NCBI RefSeq assembly: GCF_030733425.1
Contig: NZ_JASHIZ010000004.1
Span: 62,001-126,000 of the forward strand
DNA from: Roseovarius sp. MMSF_3350
GTDB taxonomy: Bacteria > Pseudomonadota > Alphaproteobacteria > Rhodobacterales > Rhodobacteraceae
Direction of reading: 5' to 3'
Length of the DNA: 64,000 nt
Below, one piece after another: positions 26,713 through 35,689 of the stretch. The number at the start of each line of letters is the position of its first letter. Position 1 is the stretch's first letter. The notes below the pieces were generated by a model, which was not told where the DNA came from, did no database searches, and saw only the letters and a program-made list of their open reading frames with translations. The translations under genes were made by a program, and so were the position numbers.

Positions 26713-29207
26713 CCTCAATGCTGCGCTGCCTGACCTTGCTGGCCCTACTGCTGGCCGGGTACGGGGCACCGCTTGCGACCACCCTGATTTCGACCGCTTC
26801 ACCGGCTGTGGCACAAACCAGTGTGTCGGACATTACCCCGGATTACGAGGCGTGGAACCGCGTGGCCGCACGGGCCGACGAGGCGATCGAGACCGGGCGA
26901 GCCTCGACAAACGCGCTGGAGATGCTGCGCGTCGAACTGGCGGACTGGCGGCAGCGTTTTCTGGACGCGCAGGATATCAACCGCAACGCGATCGAGACGG
27001 TTCAACGGCAGTTGGACGCGCTTGGACCCGCGCCGGAAGAGGGCGCGACAGAACCCGCCGACATCACGGCGGAGCGAAACCAGCTGGAAGAACGGATGGA
27101 TCGACTGCGCGAGCCGGTGCGCAAGGCCGAACTGTCCTTCACCCGGGCCGACGGTCTGATCCAGGGCATCGACGCGATCATTCGCGCGCGTCAAACCAGG
27201 GAAATAATGGAGTTCGGCGCGTCACCGCTGAACCCGGTTCACTGGCCAGAAGGCGTCGCCGCGCTCGGTCGCACGTTTTCGACCCTGCGCTCGGAAGCCA
27301 TAAGCGCATTGGACAACCCCGTTCAGCGTGACGAAACCATGAATAACATTCCCGCCCTGCTGGTGATGACGGTGATCGGTATCGTCTTGGTGGCGTGGGG
27401 CCGAAGGTGGACACACAAGTTAACGCGCAGGATCCTTGGTGACGAGCCTGGCGCCGCACGCTGGATCGTCGGCTTCGTCGTTTCCATGGGAACCCTGTTC
27501 CTGCCGCTGTTCGGTGTGTACTTCCTGATCGAGGCCGTTTCCAGTTCGGGCCTGGTCGGACTGCGCGGCAGCCGCATGCTGGACGTACTGGGCCCGCTCG
27601 TCTTTACTTTCCTTCTGGCGCGATGGCTGGCGTCACGGGTCTTCCCGGCGCAGGAGGCCCGCACACTGCCGCTGAACCTGTCGCCGGAAAGCCGCCGAAA
27701 GGGACGGTTCTATGGCATGCTTCTGGGGGCGTTCGCTTCGGGCAGCGTTTTTCTGCAGCAGGTCGGAGAGATTTCCCAATGGAGCCACTCTGCCTCGGTG
27801 GTGAACCAGTTCCCGCTCATGGTCGTGTGCAGCCTGCTTCTGCTGCGGATCTCGCGTCTTCTGCGCGAACATGTAAGGGCAGATGCGGCGATAGAGGGCG
27901 AGGAAACCTACCGCTCGCGCATGACGGGAATCCTTGCTTTCCTCATGGCGGCGCTGTCCATTGTCGTGCCGGTGCTGGGGGCGATCGGATATTTCCGGCT
28001 GGCCCAGGCGTTGCTTTACCCGTCGCTTGCCTCGATCGAGGTGCTGGCGATGCTGCTGGTGCTGCAGCGGGTGGTGGTCGAATTCTACGTCCTGGTGACC
28101 CGAAACCGCGCCGGCGCGACGGAATCGCTTGTTCCGATCCTGGTTGGCGTGGCCCTTGTCTTGCTGTCGCTGCCGATCTTCGCGCTGATTTGGGGGGCCC
28201 GCGTGGCGGACCTGACCGAGCTTTATGCTCGCGCCGCCGAAGGGTTCGTTATCGGCGAGACGCGCATATCGCCCACGATTTTCCTGACCCTGGCTTTCGT
28301 TTTCGTGCTTGGCTACACCGCGACGCGGCTGTTGCAGGGCGCGCTCAAGAACACGATCCTGCCAAAGACCAAGATCGACACGGGGGGCCGAAACGCCATC
28401 CTGTCGGGCGTGGGATATATCGGTATCTTCCTCGCGGCGGTGATTGCGATCACCAGCGCGGGTATCGACCTGACGGCCCTGGGCTATGTTGCAGGCGCGC
28501 TGTCGGTCGGAATCGGTTTCGGCCTGCAAAACGTGGTGTCGAACTTCGTCAGCGGTATCATCCTGCTGGTCGAACGACCCATTTCCGAAGGCGACTGGAT
28601 CGAAGTTGGCGGCGTGCACGGCAACGTCAAGGACATCTCGGTCCGGTCGACCATCATCCAGACCTTTGACCGCTCCGACGTTATTGTCCCCAATGCAGAT
28701 CTCGTGTCGGGGAGGGTCACGAACTATACCCGCGGGAATACCGTCGGGCGGCTGATCGTTCCGGTGGGCGTGGCCTATGGCACGGACACGAAGATGGTCG
28801 AGGGAATACTGCAAGAGATTGCCGAGGCGCATCCGCTTGTCCTGCTGAACCCGCCCCCGGCGGTGATCTTCCGAGGCTTCGGCGCCGATGCGCTGGATTT
28901 CGAGATTCGTGCGATCTTGCGCGACGTGAACTACGTGCTGTCTGTGCATTCCGAAATGAACCACGAGATTGCCAGCCGCTTTGTGGCCGCTGGAATAGAG
29001 ATCCCATTTGCGCAGCGCGACATCTGGATCCGCAACGCCGAAGTGCTTGGCGGGGGCGGTGTCGAACCGGCGGAGGACAAGCTCAAGACAAATGACGTGC
29101 CTGAGTCTGCCGTGATGCACCCATCCGCGCCGCGTCAACGCGACGAGCCACCGGACATGGACGGCGATGCCGACGGAGACTCTGGTGGGGCGGGCGACGC
29201 GCGCTAA
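26709..29207 (+). CDS. DUF3772 domain mechanosensitive channel, MscS family
   Basis: 832 residues. A signal peptide (MLRCLTLLALLLAGYGA) leads a periplasmic DUF3772-type coiled segment (about residues 40-250), several membrane helices, then the MscS core near residues 565-700 with GYVAGALSVGIGFGLQNVV and SNFVSGIILLVERPI. The acidic C-terminus ends DADGDSGGAGDAR. It releases solutes on hypo-osmotic shock. The start overlaps the cysK stop (ATGA at 26709-26712); the frame is open further upstream inside cysK, but only this start gives a signal peptide. Confidence 0.92.
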   Translation: MTSMLRCLTLLALLLAGYGAPLATTLISTASPAVAQTSVSDITPDYEAWNRVAARADEAIETGRASTNALEMLRVELADWRQRFLDAQDINRNAIETVQRQLDALGPAPEEGATEPADITAERNQLEERMDRLREPVRKAELSFTRADGLIQGIDAIIRARQTREIMEFGASPLNPVHWPEGVAALGRTFSTLRSEAISALDNPVQRDETMNNIPALLVMTVIGIVLVAWGRRWTHKLTRRILGDEPGAARWIVGFVVSMGTLFLPLFGVYFLIEAVSSSGLVGLRGSRMLDVLGPLVFTFLLARWLASRVFPAQEARTLPLNLSPESRRKGRFYGMLLGAFASGSVFLQQVGEISQWSHSASVVNQFPLMVVCSLLLLRISRLLREHVRADAAIEGEETYRSRMTGILAFLMAALSIVVPVLGAIGYFRLAQALLYPSLASIEVLAMLLVLQRVVVEFYVLVTRNRAGATESLVPILVGVALVLLSLPIFALIWGARVADLTELYARAAEGFVIGETRISPTIFLTLAFVFVLGYTATRLLQGALKNTILPKTKIDTGGRNAILSGVGYIGIFLAAVIAITSAGIDLTALGYVAGALSVGIGFGLQNVVSNFVSGIILLVERPISEGDWIEVGGVHGNVKDISVRSTIIQTFDRSDVIVPNADLVSGRVTNYTRGNTVGRLIVPVGVAYGTDTKMVEGILQEIAEAHPLVLLNPPPAVIFRGFGADALDFEIRAILRDVNYVLSVHSEMNHEIASRFVAAGIEIPFAQRDIWIRNAEVLGGGGVEPAEDKLKTNDVPESAVMHPSAPRQRDEPPDMDGDADGDSGGAGDAR

Positions 29208-29354
29208 CGGACCCAGTTCGATCAAGTTCACGCGCACGACAGTCTGCTTGGGTTCTCAGATGGGGAAGGGGCAGCCGACTTGCAAACGCCCACAGCCTGA
29301 TCCTCAAGAAAGCTCTTGAACTGGCATGAGCGCAGGCGATAAAGAGGCCAGACC

Positions 29355-29444
29355 GGAGAGGTGGCCGAGTGGTCGAAGGCGCACGCCTGGAACGCGTGTA
29401 GGCGGGAAACCGTCTCCAGGGTTCGAATCCCTGTCTCTCCGCCA
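29355..29444 (+). tRNA. tRNA-Ser(GGA)
   Basis: A 90-base class II tRNA with acceptor stem GGAGAGG/TCTCTCC, discriminator G and encoded CCA. The anticodon loop is CTGGAAC, flanked by CACGC/GCGTG, giving anticodon GGA (serine). It has a long variable arm, a normal T arm with GGTTCGAATCC, and stands at the boundary between core genes and the accessory island. Confidence 0.96.
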
Positions 29445-29476
29445 CCCACCCCTATCTCTGTCAGCGCAGTCCTTCT

Positions 29477-29782
29477 TTCCCTGTTTTCTCCCGTTTTCCC
29501 GGGCGCTTGGGCTATGCCATCTGCCAGAGAGACGGCCGTAGTCCCGTGAGCTGGCGCGATTTCTGCGCAGTGTCTCCGTAGGCACCATCACGCGCTTCGG
29601 TTAGGGCCAAAATTCCCTGCTAACAGGGAATATACAGGGAAATTCTTCGAATTTGGGGCATTTTGGTGATTTTGCGCCCTAAATCGCCTCGTATTATCAG
29701 TGCGTTACACAAGATTTCCCTGCGCGAAATAACAGGGAACATTTTCGCGATTATCAGGGAATTTTTCCGCGGGAACAGGGAA
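29477..29782. repeat. CAGGGAA repeat cluster between tRNA-Ser and the recombinase gene
   Basis: Eight copies of the 7-mer occur in about 306 bases. Five are direct, at 29624, 29635, 29733, 29755 and 29776 (first base). Three are inverted as TTCCCTG, at 29477, 29613 and 29716. TTCCCTG-CTAA-CAGGGAA (29613-29630) is a perfect inverted repeat. The direct copies are spaced 11, 22 and 21 bases within groups, close to whole helical turns. This suggests a protein-binding array, such as the attachment/regulatory site for the adjacent recombinase. No gene is present between 29445 and 29795. Confidence 0.75.
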
Positions 29783-29795
29783 CGCCGTCTACGGA

Positions 29796-31490
29796 TCAGG
29801 GATGTCGCGGGTTCTGCGCGAACCCGTACAACCTGACCTGCGCGTCCCAGTCCAGCGGCATGGGTTTGCGGATGATCCGTTCAAGCGTCAGGTCGGCAGG
29901 CTGGCGCCCATCGAGGATAGCGGCCTGGATGGCAGGCGCCAGGAACGCCAGCTGCGCCCGGGTGCGGATGTAGGATTCCGAATGCCGTGTTGCGGCGGCG
30001 ATCTCGCCGAGGGGCTTGCCTCCCCGAAGATCGGCCACCCATGCATGGGCCTGCGAGAGGGCGCGCAGCAGAGTGCGATCGGGCTGTTGCGCGCGCTCCC
30101 CGACGACGATCTTGCCTTCCACGCCCCGACGCCGAAGGGCGAAGGGCGCCTCGATCGAGAGGGCTGACGGATTGATCGCGTTCGGATGGAGATCGAGTGC
30201 TTCGGCGAGCGCCTTGGCCTGCAGCCTCAGGACGATGCAGTTCTTCCCGATGCACCCCTCGGCCAGAAGACCAGCGAGCAGACCGGGCGTGCCTGCGGCA
30301 AGCTGACTGGAGAGGTAACGCACCCTGTCCCTGACGGCGTCGCCCTGCTGCAGGTCCGCCTCCGCGCAGATCCAGTGGTTGCGGGCGAAAGCGACGAGGT
30401 GGCTGGCAATTGTGTCCGCCAAGGCCGGCTCCAGCGCGGCTGCGGGCAGTCGCCATCCGCGGGGATCTGTCCCGCCGGAGATCAGCCGGTTCGAGACGTA
30501 ATACCGGATCTGCCGTCCATGACGCCGGGTGTGGGTCGGGGTCAGTCTGTCGCCGGTGTCGTCGCGCAGCTTTCCCGTCAGTGGAGCGACGCGAGCCGCG
30601 CCGGGATGGTCCGCAGGACCCTTACGGCCCCGCGGGCGCGCGCTGGCGGCCTGGAGCTTCGTCTGGACCCGGTCCCACAGGGCCCCGTCCACGATCTGCG
30701 CATGGAGTCCATCCCAGACCTTGGCTTTGTGACGGATCTTGCCGATGTAGATCGGGTTGCGCAGCAACGCATAGATCTGGCCGCGCGAGAACAGATTGCC
30801 GCCCTGAACCCGCCCAGACTTGAAGCTGTGCCGCTTAGAGCGCAAGCCCAGATCATTGGCCCGGCGCATGACCGCGTTCAGGCAGCCGAGCTCGTCGTAG
30901 AGCGCGAAGATTGTCCGGACGATCTCTGCCTCATCCGCGTTGATGACGAGACCGCGGGTCTTCGGATCCGGATGCGGATCGTACCCAAGCGGAGGCACAC
31001 CGCCCATCCAGAACCCCTTTTTCTTGGACGCCGCGATCTTGTCCCGGATCCGTTCGGCCGTAACCTCGCGCTCGAATTGGGCGAAGGACAAGAGCACGTT
31101 GAGAGTCAGCCGCCCCATCGACGAGGCGGTGTTGAAGGCTTGGGTGACTGAGACGAAGGAGCAGCCGGCGGCATCGAGGCGCTCGACCAGCTTGGCAAAG
31201 TCGGCGAGGGATCGGGTGAGACGGTCGATCTTGTAGACCACCACCATCTGAACGAGACCTGCCTCGATGTCGGCGAGAAGACGCTGCAGTGCTGGCCGGT
31301 CGAGCGTTCCGCCAGAGATGCCGCCATCGTCGTAGCGGGTCTTTCCTGCCACCCAGCCCTCATGCCGTTGGCTGGCGATGTAGGCGGCACAGGCCTCGAC
31401 TTGTGCGTCCAGCGAACTGAAGTCCTGGTCGAGACCCTCGTCAGAGGATTTGCGCGTATAGATAGCGCAGCGGATCCGCGGTTTGTTCAT
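29796..31490 (-). CDS. Large serine recombinase (site-specific integrase type)
   Basis: 564 residues. The N-terminal resolvase domain begins RCAIYTRKSSDEGLDQ, where the catalytic serine lies, and includes YDDGGISGGTLDRPAL and VVYKIDRLTRSLADF. The recombinase domain and a zinc-ribbon-like region follow (for example GVPPLGYDPHPDP, ALLRNPIYIGKIRHKAKVWDG). Such proteins integrate and excise mobile elements. The ATG at 31490 starts MNKPRIRCA; the frame upstream belongs to the overlap zone with the DUF2924 gene. Its 3' end faces the CAGGGAA cluster and tRNA-Ser. Confidence 0.93.
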   Translation of the reverse strand: MNKPRIRCAIYTRKSSDEGLDQDFSSLDAQVEACAAYIASQRHEGWVAGKTRYDDGGISGGTLDRPALQRLLADIEAGLVQMVVVYKIDRLTRSLADFAKLVERLDAAGCSFVSVTQAFNTASSMGRLTLNVLLSFAQFEREVTAERIRDKIAASKKKGFWMGGVPPLGYDPHPDPKTRGLVINADEAEIVRTIFALYDELGCLNAVMRRANDLGLRSKRHSFKSGRVQGGNLFSRGQIYALLRNPIYIGKIRHKAKVWDGLHAQIVDGALWDRVQTKLQAASARPRGRKGPADHPGAARVAPLTGKLRDDTGDRLTPTHTRRHGRQIRYYVSNRLISGGTDPRGWRLPAAALEPALADTIASHLVAFARNHWICAEADLQQGDAVRDRVRYLSSQLAAGTPGLLAGLLAEGCIGKNCIVLRLQAKALAEALDLHPNAINPSALSIEAPFALRRRGVEGKIVVGERAQQPDRTLLRALSQAHAWVADLRGGKPLGEIAAATRHSESYIRTRAQLAFLAPAIQAAILDGRQPADLTLERIIRKPMPLDWDAQVRLYGFAQNPRHP

Positions 31491-31492
31491 GA

Positions 31493-31897
31493 TCAGCGCG
31501 ATCCCTTCAGGCCGAAGAAGCGCGGCCCGGACCACCGGGCCCCGGTGATGGCCCGGGCGATCGGCGACAGCGACGCATAACGCTGACCTTTCCAGACGAA
31601 GCCACCGTCAATGACATCGACCACGTGGGTCACGCCATTCCATTCCCGGATCAGGCGGCCGCCGGATTTCAGGACGCGGCTGGTCTTACCCCGGTCGTCG
31701 CGGGCCGCGGTCTGCAGCTTGCCGACAAAGCCTTTTGGCAATCCGCCAGATTCCCGGGCCTGCATCTCGAAGGCCAGGTACCGGCGCAGGAACGGACTGC
31801 TGAGGCGCTTCGGAATGGGTGTACCGAAGACCGCGTCCCAGGCAGCGCTCAGCGCCGCCCGGTCCATGGTCTCGATCTCGGCCAGGGAGGGCTTCAT
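31493..31897 (-). CDS. DUF2924 family protein
   Basis: 134 residues. The phrases MDRAALSAAWDAVFGTPIP, LRRYLAFEMQARESGGL, GGRLIREWNGVTHVVDVIDG and FVWKGQRYASLSPIARAITG (GTRWSGPRFFGL-like end) are typical of DUF2924, a small protein found beside serine recombinases in alphaproteobacterial elements. Role unknown, probably a DNA-binding accessory factor. It is 2 bases from the recombinase start and overlaps DUF3489 by ATGA. Confidence 0.9.
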   Translation of the reverse strand: MKPSLAEIETMDRAALSAAWDAVFGTPIPKRLSSPFLRRYLAFEMQARESGGLPKGFVGKLQTAARDDRGKTSRVLKSGGRLIREWNGVTHVVDVIDGGFVWKGQRYASLSPIARAITGARWSGPRFFGLKGSR

Positions 31898-32139
31898 GTC
31901 GCGCTCTCCGGGCCGCTGGTGATGCGGTAGACCGCGCCGCCGCCGGTTTTGGCAGGGTCCGCGCGGTCGATCGTGTATCCGGCCTTCCTCAGACCGCTCA
32001 ACGCCGCTCGGACTGAATGGGCTTGCCAGCCGGTGGCGGCTTGCAGGGCAGCAAGATCTGCACCGGCCTTGTGGCTCAGCAGTTTGCGCAGGATTGCGGA
32101 CTTGGTCTCGCGCGGGGTTGTCGATTTGGATGTGGACAT
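31894..32139 (-). CDS. DUF3489 domain protein
   Basis: 81 residues. The core SAILRKLLSHKAGADLAAL and TGWQAHSVRAALSGLRKAG is a winged-helix-like DNA-binding pattern of DUF3489, and GYTIDRADP-type ends are typical. It is the third gene of the recombinase module; its stop overlaps the DUF2924 start by ATGA. GAGGAGC lies before the ATG. Confidence 0.9.
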   Translation of the reverse strand: MSTSKSTTPRETKSAILRKLLSHKAGADLAALQAATGWQAHSVRAALSGLRKAGYTIDRADPAKTGGGAVYRITSGPESAT

Positions 32140-32262
32140 GTTTGCTCCTCGGTTCTCCGGGCCAGCGTTGTGCTGGCCCTGATACCGAGATGCGCCCGGG
32201 GTCCGACCGGGCTTGGGTACAGTGACGCTCCTGTCGCGCCTGAAGTCCAGTTCGGAAGTGCG

Positions 32263-32652
32263 CTATTTGCGCAACTCTGAATTCTTCGGAACTGGCACTC
32301 CCATACACTCCAGTCTGTCCAGGATATCCTGCCGTTTGTTCTTCCGGTCTTCCTCTTTTGCCTGAACAGCCGGACCGACATCCAACATGATGCGGATCGC
32401 TTCGAGCAGCGACGGTTTGTGCCCCTTGAGACCTTTTCGACAGAGTGCGAGATAGGCGGCTTCGATGGCTTCCAGCCTGATCGTACGTCCATCCGGCCCG
32501 CGGGCTTCCACGGGCTGGATGAGGATCTTTGCGGCATCCCTGACGATCTCGGACTGGTACCTGGGTCGCCCCTTGGGATTGCCCGACTGACCTTTCTGCC
32601 AGCGTGTCGATCTTGGTGGATTGGCGTAGCCGATCTTGTCGTCGTCACTCAT
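32263..32652 (-). CDS. DUF5681 domain protein, copy 1
   Basis: 129 residues. The conserved N-terminus GYANPPRSTRWQKGQSGNP followed by KGRP defines DUF5681, a short, basic family of unknown function common in mobile elements. The rest is helical (AIEAAYLALCRKGLKGHK). Its start overlaps the end of a second copy by 8 bases, and the two share the N-terminal motif but little else, so an old duplication is likely. Confidence 0.85.
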   Translation of the reverse strand: MSDDDKIGYANPPRSTRWQKGQSGNPKGRPRYQSEIVRDAAKILIQPVEARGPDGRTIRLEAIEAAYLALCRKGLKGHKPSLLEAIRIMLDVGPAVQAKEEDRKNKRQDILDRLECMGVPVPKNSELRK

Positions 32653-33028
32653 GGGGAGGGTCCTTCCGAGCCGCTTTTTTCTCCATCCGCCGGATTCTGC
32701 GGAGAATCTGCCGTGTCTTATCTTCCGGCGAATAGGCATCGGGATCGGCGATACCGGCTTCAGCGATGATGCGCTGCTGCAGAGCGATGCCTTGTTTGTC
32801 GCCTTGCATCGCCAGATCGCGGAGCTTCCACATCAGCGCATCGCGGATCGGCATCGTCTGGTCGTCGTCCTTGACCCGGACCTTGTGGTTGAGCACGCGA
32901 TTCAGAACGGTGTTCAGGTCGTCCCGTTTGCGGGGGCGACCGCGGGGATTGCCGGACTTGCCCTTCTTGAACCGCGTGTGCTGGGGCGGGTTCATGTAGC
33001 CGACACTGGGGGGTGCGTCGTTTGTCAT
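32645..33028 (-). CDS. DUF5681 domain protein, copy 2
   Basis: 127 residues with the same motif as its neighbour (GYMNPPQHTRFKKGKSGNP then RGRPRK), followed by a different helical region (RDALMWKLRDLAMQGDKQG). Function unknown. Its stop overlaps copy 1, and its start overlaps the methyltransferase stop by ATGA (33025-33028), so methyltransferase, DUF5681-2 and DUF5681-1 are translationally coupled. Confidence 0.85.
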   Translation of the reverse strand: MTNDAPPSVGYMNPPQHTRFKKGKSGNPRGRPRKRDDLNTVLNRVLNHKVRVKDDDQTMPIRDALMWKLRDLAMQGDKQGIALQQRIIAEAGIADPDAYSPEDKTRQILRRIRRMEKKAARKDPPHE

Positions 33029-34401
33029 TCGGCGGCCTCCACGGTCATGATGTCAGCCTCGGCTGCGCAGTCGAGCGCAACATCCGCGAAGGCTTGGTCG
33101 GTGCCCGCGAGCCGTGCCGGCTGGCCCGTCAGGGCCTCGAAGCGCCGGCAGATCACATCGCAGTAGAGCGGGTCGAGCTCGATCAGGCGGGCTACGCGGC
33201 CCGTGCGTTCGGCCGCGATCAGGGTAGTGCCTGACCCGCCGAAGCCATCGAGTATTATGTCGCTGCGCCGGGTTACGTCGCGGATGGCATCCGCCACCAG
33301 CGCGACCGGCTTGACGGTCGGATGCAGCGCCAGGTCTTCCTGGTTGCCGCCGAAGCTGTTGACGCCGGGATAGTCCCAGACATTCGTGCGATAGCGGCCG
33401 GTCTCGCCGAGGCCGAAGGTGTTCAGGTGCTTCGCGCTGCCGACCTTGTAGACGAAGATCAGCTCGTGACGCGAGCGGTAGAAGGTGCCCATGCCGCCAT
33501 TGGTCTTGGCCCAGACCACCAGGTTCTTGAGCTCGGAATAGACCTCGTCACCCGCCGCGCTGAGTTCATCCATGTGGCGCCAGTCCATGCAGACGAAGTG
33601 GATTGCGCCATCAAGGCTGACCTCGGCCATGGCGGAAAGGGCGTCGCGCAGGAAGCCGGTGAAGCCGGCTTTATCCATCTCGCCCGCGGCCATGGCGAAC
33701 TCGCGATGCTTCACCTTGCCGGAGCCGCAGACATGGCCGTCGATCTTCACGTTATAGGGCGGATCGGTGAAGACCGCGCGGGCGCGATCGTCGCCCATGA
33801 GGCATCGATAGGTATCTGGGTCCAGAGCATCGCCGCAGATTAGCCTGTTGCGCCCAAGCTGCCAGATGTCGCCGGGCCGTGTAATTGCAGGACCGGCGAC
33901 CGGCTCGGGGACGACATCGGCAGGGTCCCGGTCGCCGGAATCGTCGTCATCCAGCAGCAGGTCGATCTCGGCCGTCTCGAACCCGGTGATCTCGAGATCG
34001 AAGTCGAGGTCCATCTCGGATAGCGCCTGAAGCTCGATCGCGAGGATCTCGCGGTCCCAGCCAGCCAGTTCGGCGAGGCGGTTATCGGCGATGACGTAGG
34101 CCCGCCGTTCGGCCTCGCTCAGATGCGCCAGTTCGATGACGGGCACTTCGGGCAAGCCGAGCTTGCGTGCGGCGGTGACGCGGCCGTGGCCGGCGACGAT
34201 GCCGCCGGCGCCATCGATCAGAACCGGGTTCACGAAGTTGAACTGCCGGATCGACGTCGCGATCTGGTCGATCTGTTTGTCAGAGTGGGTGCGGGCATTC
34301 CCCGGATAGGGTTTGAGATCCTCCACCTTGCGGTATGTGATCTTCAGCCGAAGCTCTTCCGGCAGGGTTGGGCTCTTCGCCTCGGTCTTCGCATTCGGCA
34401 C
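33025..34401 (-). CDS. ParB-domain DNA methyltransferase fusion
   Basis: 458 residues. The N-terminal ParB/Sulfiredoxin-like nuclease domain (about residues 20-115) shows NARTHSDKQIDQIATSI, GHGRVTAARKLG and IADNRLAELAGWD. The C-terminal half is a DNA N6-adenine/N4-cytosine methyltransferase with DPPYNV (residues 213-218) before the SAM motif FGGSGTT (about 400), i.e. beta-type order. No restriction partner is adjacent. It likely marks the element's own DNA. It starts the minus-strand module running through two DUF5681 genes. Confidence 0.92.
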   Translation of the reverse strand: MPNAKTEAKSPTLPEELRLKITYRKVEDLKPYPGNARTHSDKQIDQIATSIRQFNFVNPVLIDGAGGIVAGHGRVTAARKLGLPEVPVIELAHLSEAERRAYVIADNRLAELAGWDREILAIELQALSEMDLDFDLEITGFETAEIDLLLDDDDSGDRDPADVVPEPVAGPAITRPGDIWQLGRNRLICGDALDPDTYRCLMGDDRARAVFTDPPYNVKIDGHVCGSGKVKHREFAMAAGEMDKAGFTGFLRDALSAMAEVSLDGAIHFVCMDWRHMDELSAAGDEVYSELKNLVVWAKTNGGMGTFYRSRHELIFVYKVGSAKHLNTFGLGETGRYRTNVWDYPGVNSFGGNQEDLALHPTVKPVALVADAIRDVTRRSDIILDGFGGSGTTLIAAERTGRVARLIELDPLYCDVICRRFEALTGQPARLAGTDQAFADVALDCAAEADIMTVEAAE

Positions 34402-34765
34402 AATAAGTCCTCCTCATGCAGCACGCCCGCCGGACAGCCCGGAAGGCTCCTTCGAAACTTTCATGCGGTGCTGGACACCGCGGTCTCTCCGTTGATGCGT
34501 AAGCAGGACCCTCTGGGTCGCTCACGAGGGATCAGGGTTACCTGATCTGCGAACGACGCTGTCGCTGCCGTTCGACCCGTCGTTTGGATGCCAAATCTGG
34601 CTCCGAACCGTGGGTGAAAAAGAGATGGGGTTGTGATCGATCAAACGCAAGGAAAAAATCCCAAACATATAAATGGCTTATACAGAATCTTGCATGTTCA
34701 CGTATCGTTCTGATTCTTCATGAGCCAAATACCCTCTGAATGGCCGGAAAAAGCGGGAGACCTGC
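34402..34765. other. Intergenic region upstream of the methyltransferase module
   Basis: 364 bases lie between the methyltransferase start and the end of the next minus-strand gene. They probably hold the promoter of the methyltransferase-recombinase module. Base composition shifts here from GC-rich (left) to AT-rich (from about 34640). I see no gene, no RNA and no clear terminator or att repeat. Confidence 0.5.
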
Positions 34766-35689
34766 TCATTGGTATGAAACCGATCCATCAGAATCGATGC
34801 AGATGACGGGTTCCACTAGATCGTAGACGTTCGCATCTCGTGAAATCGCCGCCAAGCGTCGAAGTACAAGTTGAAAGTCCATAAGCGCAAAATCTGTCGT
34901 TTCGTGATTTCCAAATGGCTCAAAGCCAGCCTCAACGCTGATGCCCCCCTTCTCAGTCAGCAGATACCTTGCATGGAAGTCTTGGCCATGGTCCTTCTCG
35001 CACCAACAAAAGAAAGTGATCTTCATTTCAGACGGTATGACATCTCTGAAAAGAGAAACTGCTTCGCGTGCTAGATCATCGTTTGAAAGGCCTTTAGCAT
35101 TATTGCGATAATGGATCTCGCAGTCAGCACCCGGGTTCGTTTCGCCGACAATGCGAAAGACTTCGCGAAATAAGTTCTTTTGACGAGAGTTGAACGGGTC
35201 AAAATATGGGTCAACGAAAACAAGCTTAGACCCATGCTCGAGCAAACCCTGAAGCGCTTTGATTATCGACGGAATGTCTCTGGGAATGTCATCTCCGTGG
35301 GGTACCTTCAAAAGAGGTACATTCTCATCGACCATGTCCACCGAAAGCACTGATTTTTCGCCTTCAGCCAGATCACTTGCGATAATTGCATGGAAAGGCT
35401 TGCTTCTATGCTCCGAAAGAGCGTTGTCCAGCCAGGATCCGAGGGCGGGATCGTAATTCCGCCCTGAGCGAATGACTTTGTTTCTTTTGGCTTGGTTAAG
35501 GGCTTCCTCAACCATCTTCTTTTGCATCGGCGTCAGGGAATCCGCTGCTTGGTAAACCTCCCGAAACCAGCTCTTTGGAAATTGGGAGACCAGTCGGCCT
35601 TTGTCGAAGCCAAATTTTTCAATGAGATACCGAAAATTCTCCCAACTCGAGCCAATTGCCTGAGGCTCAACAGCATATTCATAGTGCAT
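34766..35689 (-). CDS. Uncharacterised protein with a degenerate phospholipase-D-like motif
   Basis: 307 residues, no clear family. Two features suggest a PLD-type fold: KLVFVDPYFDPFNSRQKNLF and, near the C-terminus, GQDFHARYLLTEKGGISVE, which resembles the H-x-K/R...D/E strand of phospholipase D-like nucleases with an Arg in place of Lys. A second such motif is not evident. Its start shares bases with the stop of the ATPase gene upstream (TAATG), so the two are coupled, implying a functional pair. A role as nuclease effector is inference. Confidence 0.55.
   Translation of the reverse strand: MHYEYAVEPQAIGSSWENFRYLIEKFGFDKGRLVSQFPKSWFREVYQAADSLTPMQKKMVEEALNQAKRNKVIRSGRNYDPALGSWLDNALSEHRSKPFHAIIASDLAEGEKSVLSVDMVDENVPLLKVPHGDDIPRDIPSIIKALQGLLEHGSKLVFVDPYFDPFNSRQKNLFREVFRIVGETNPGADCEIHYRNNAKGLSNDDLAREAVSLFRDVIPSEMKITFFCWCEKDHGQDFHARYLLTEKGGISVEAGFEPFGNHETTDFALMDFQLVLRRLAAISRDANVYDLVEPVICIDSDGSVSYQ

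Noticed and set aside
29355..29444. Second copy of the tRNA-Ser 3' end as a right attachment site
   Set aside because: I did not find a repeat of the tRNA 3' end within the window; the far end of the island is probably beyond it.
29477..29782. CAGGGAA cluster as a CRISPR array
   Set aside because: The repeat unit is only 7 bases, spacers are irregular in length and both orientations occur; there are no cas genes.
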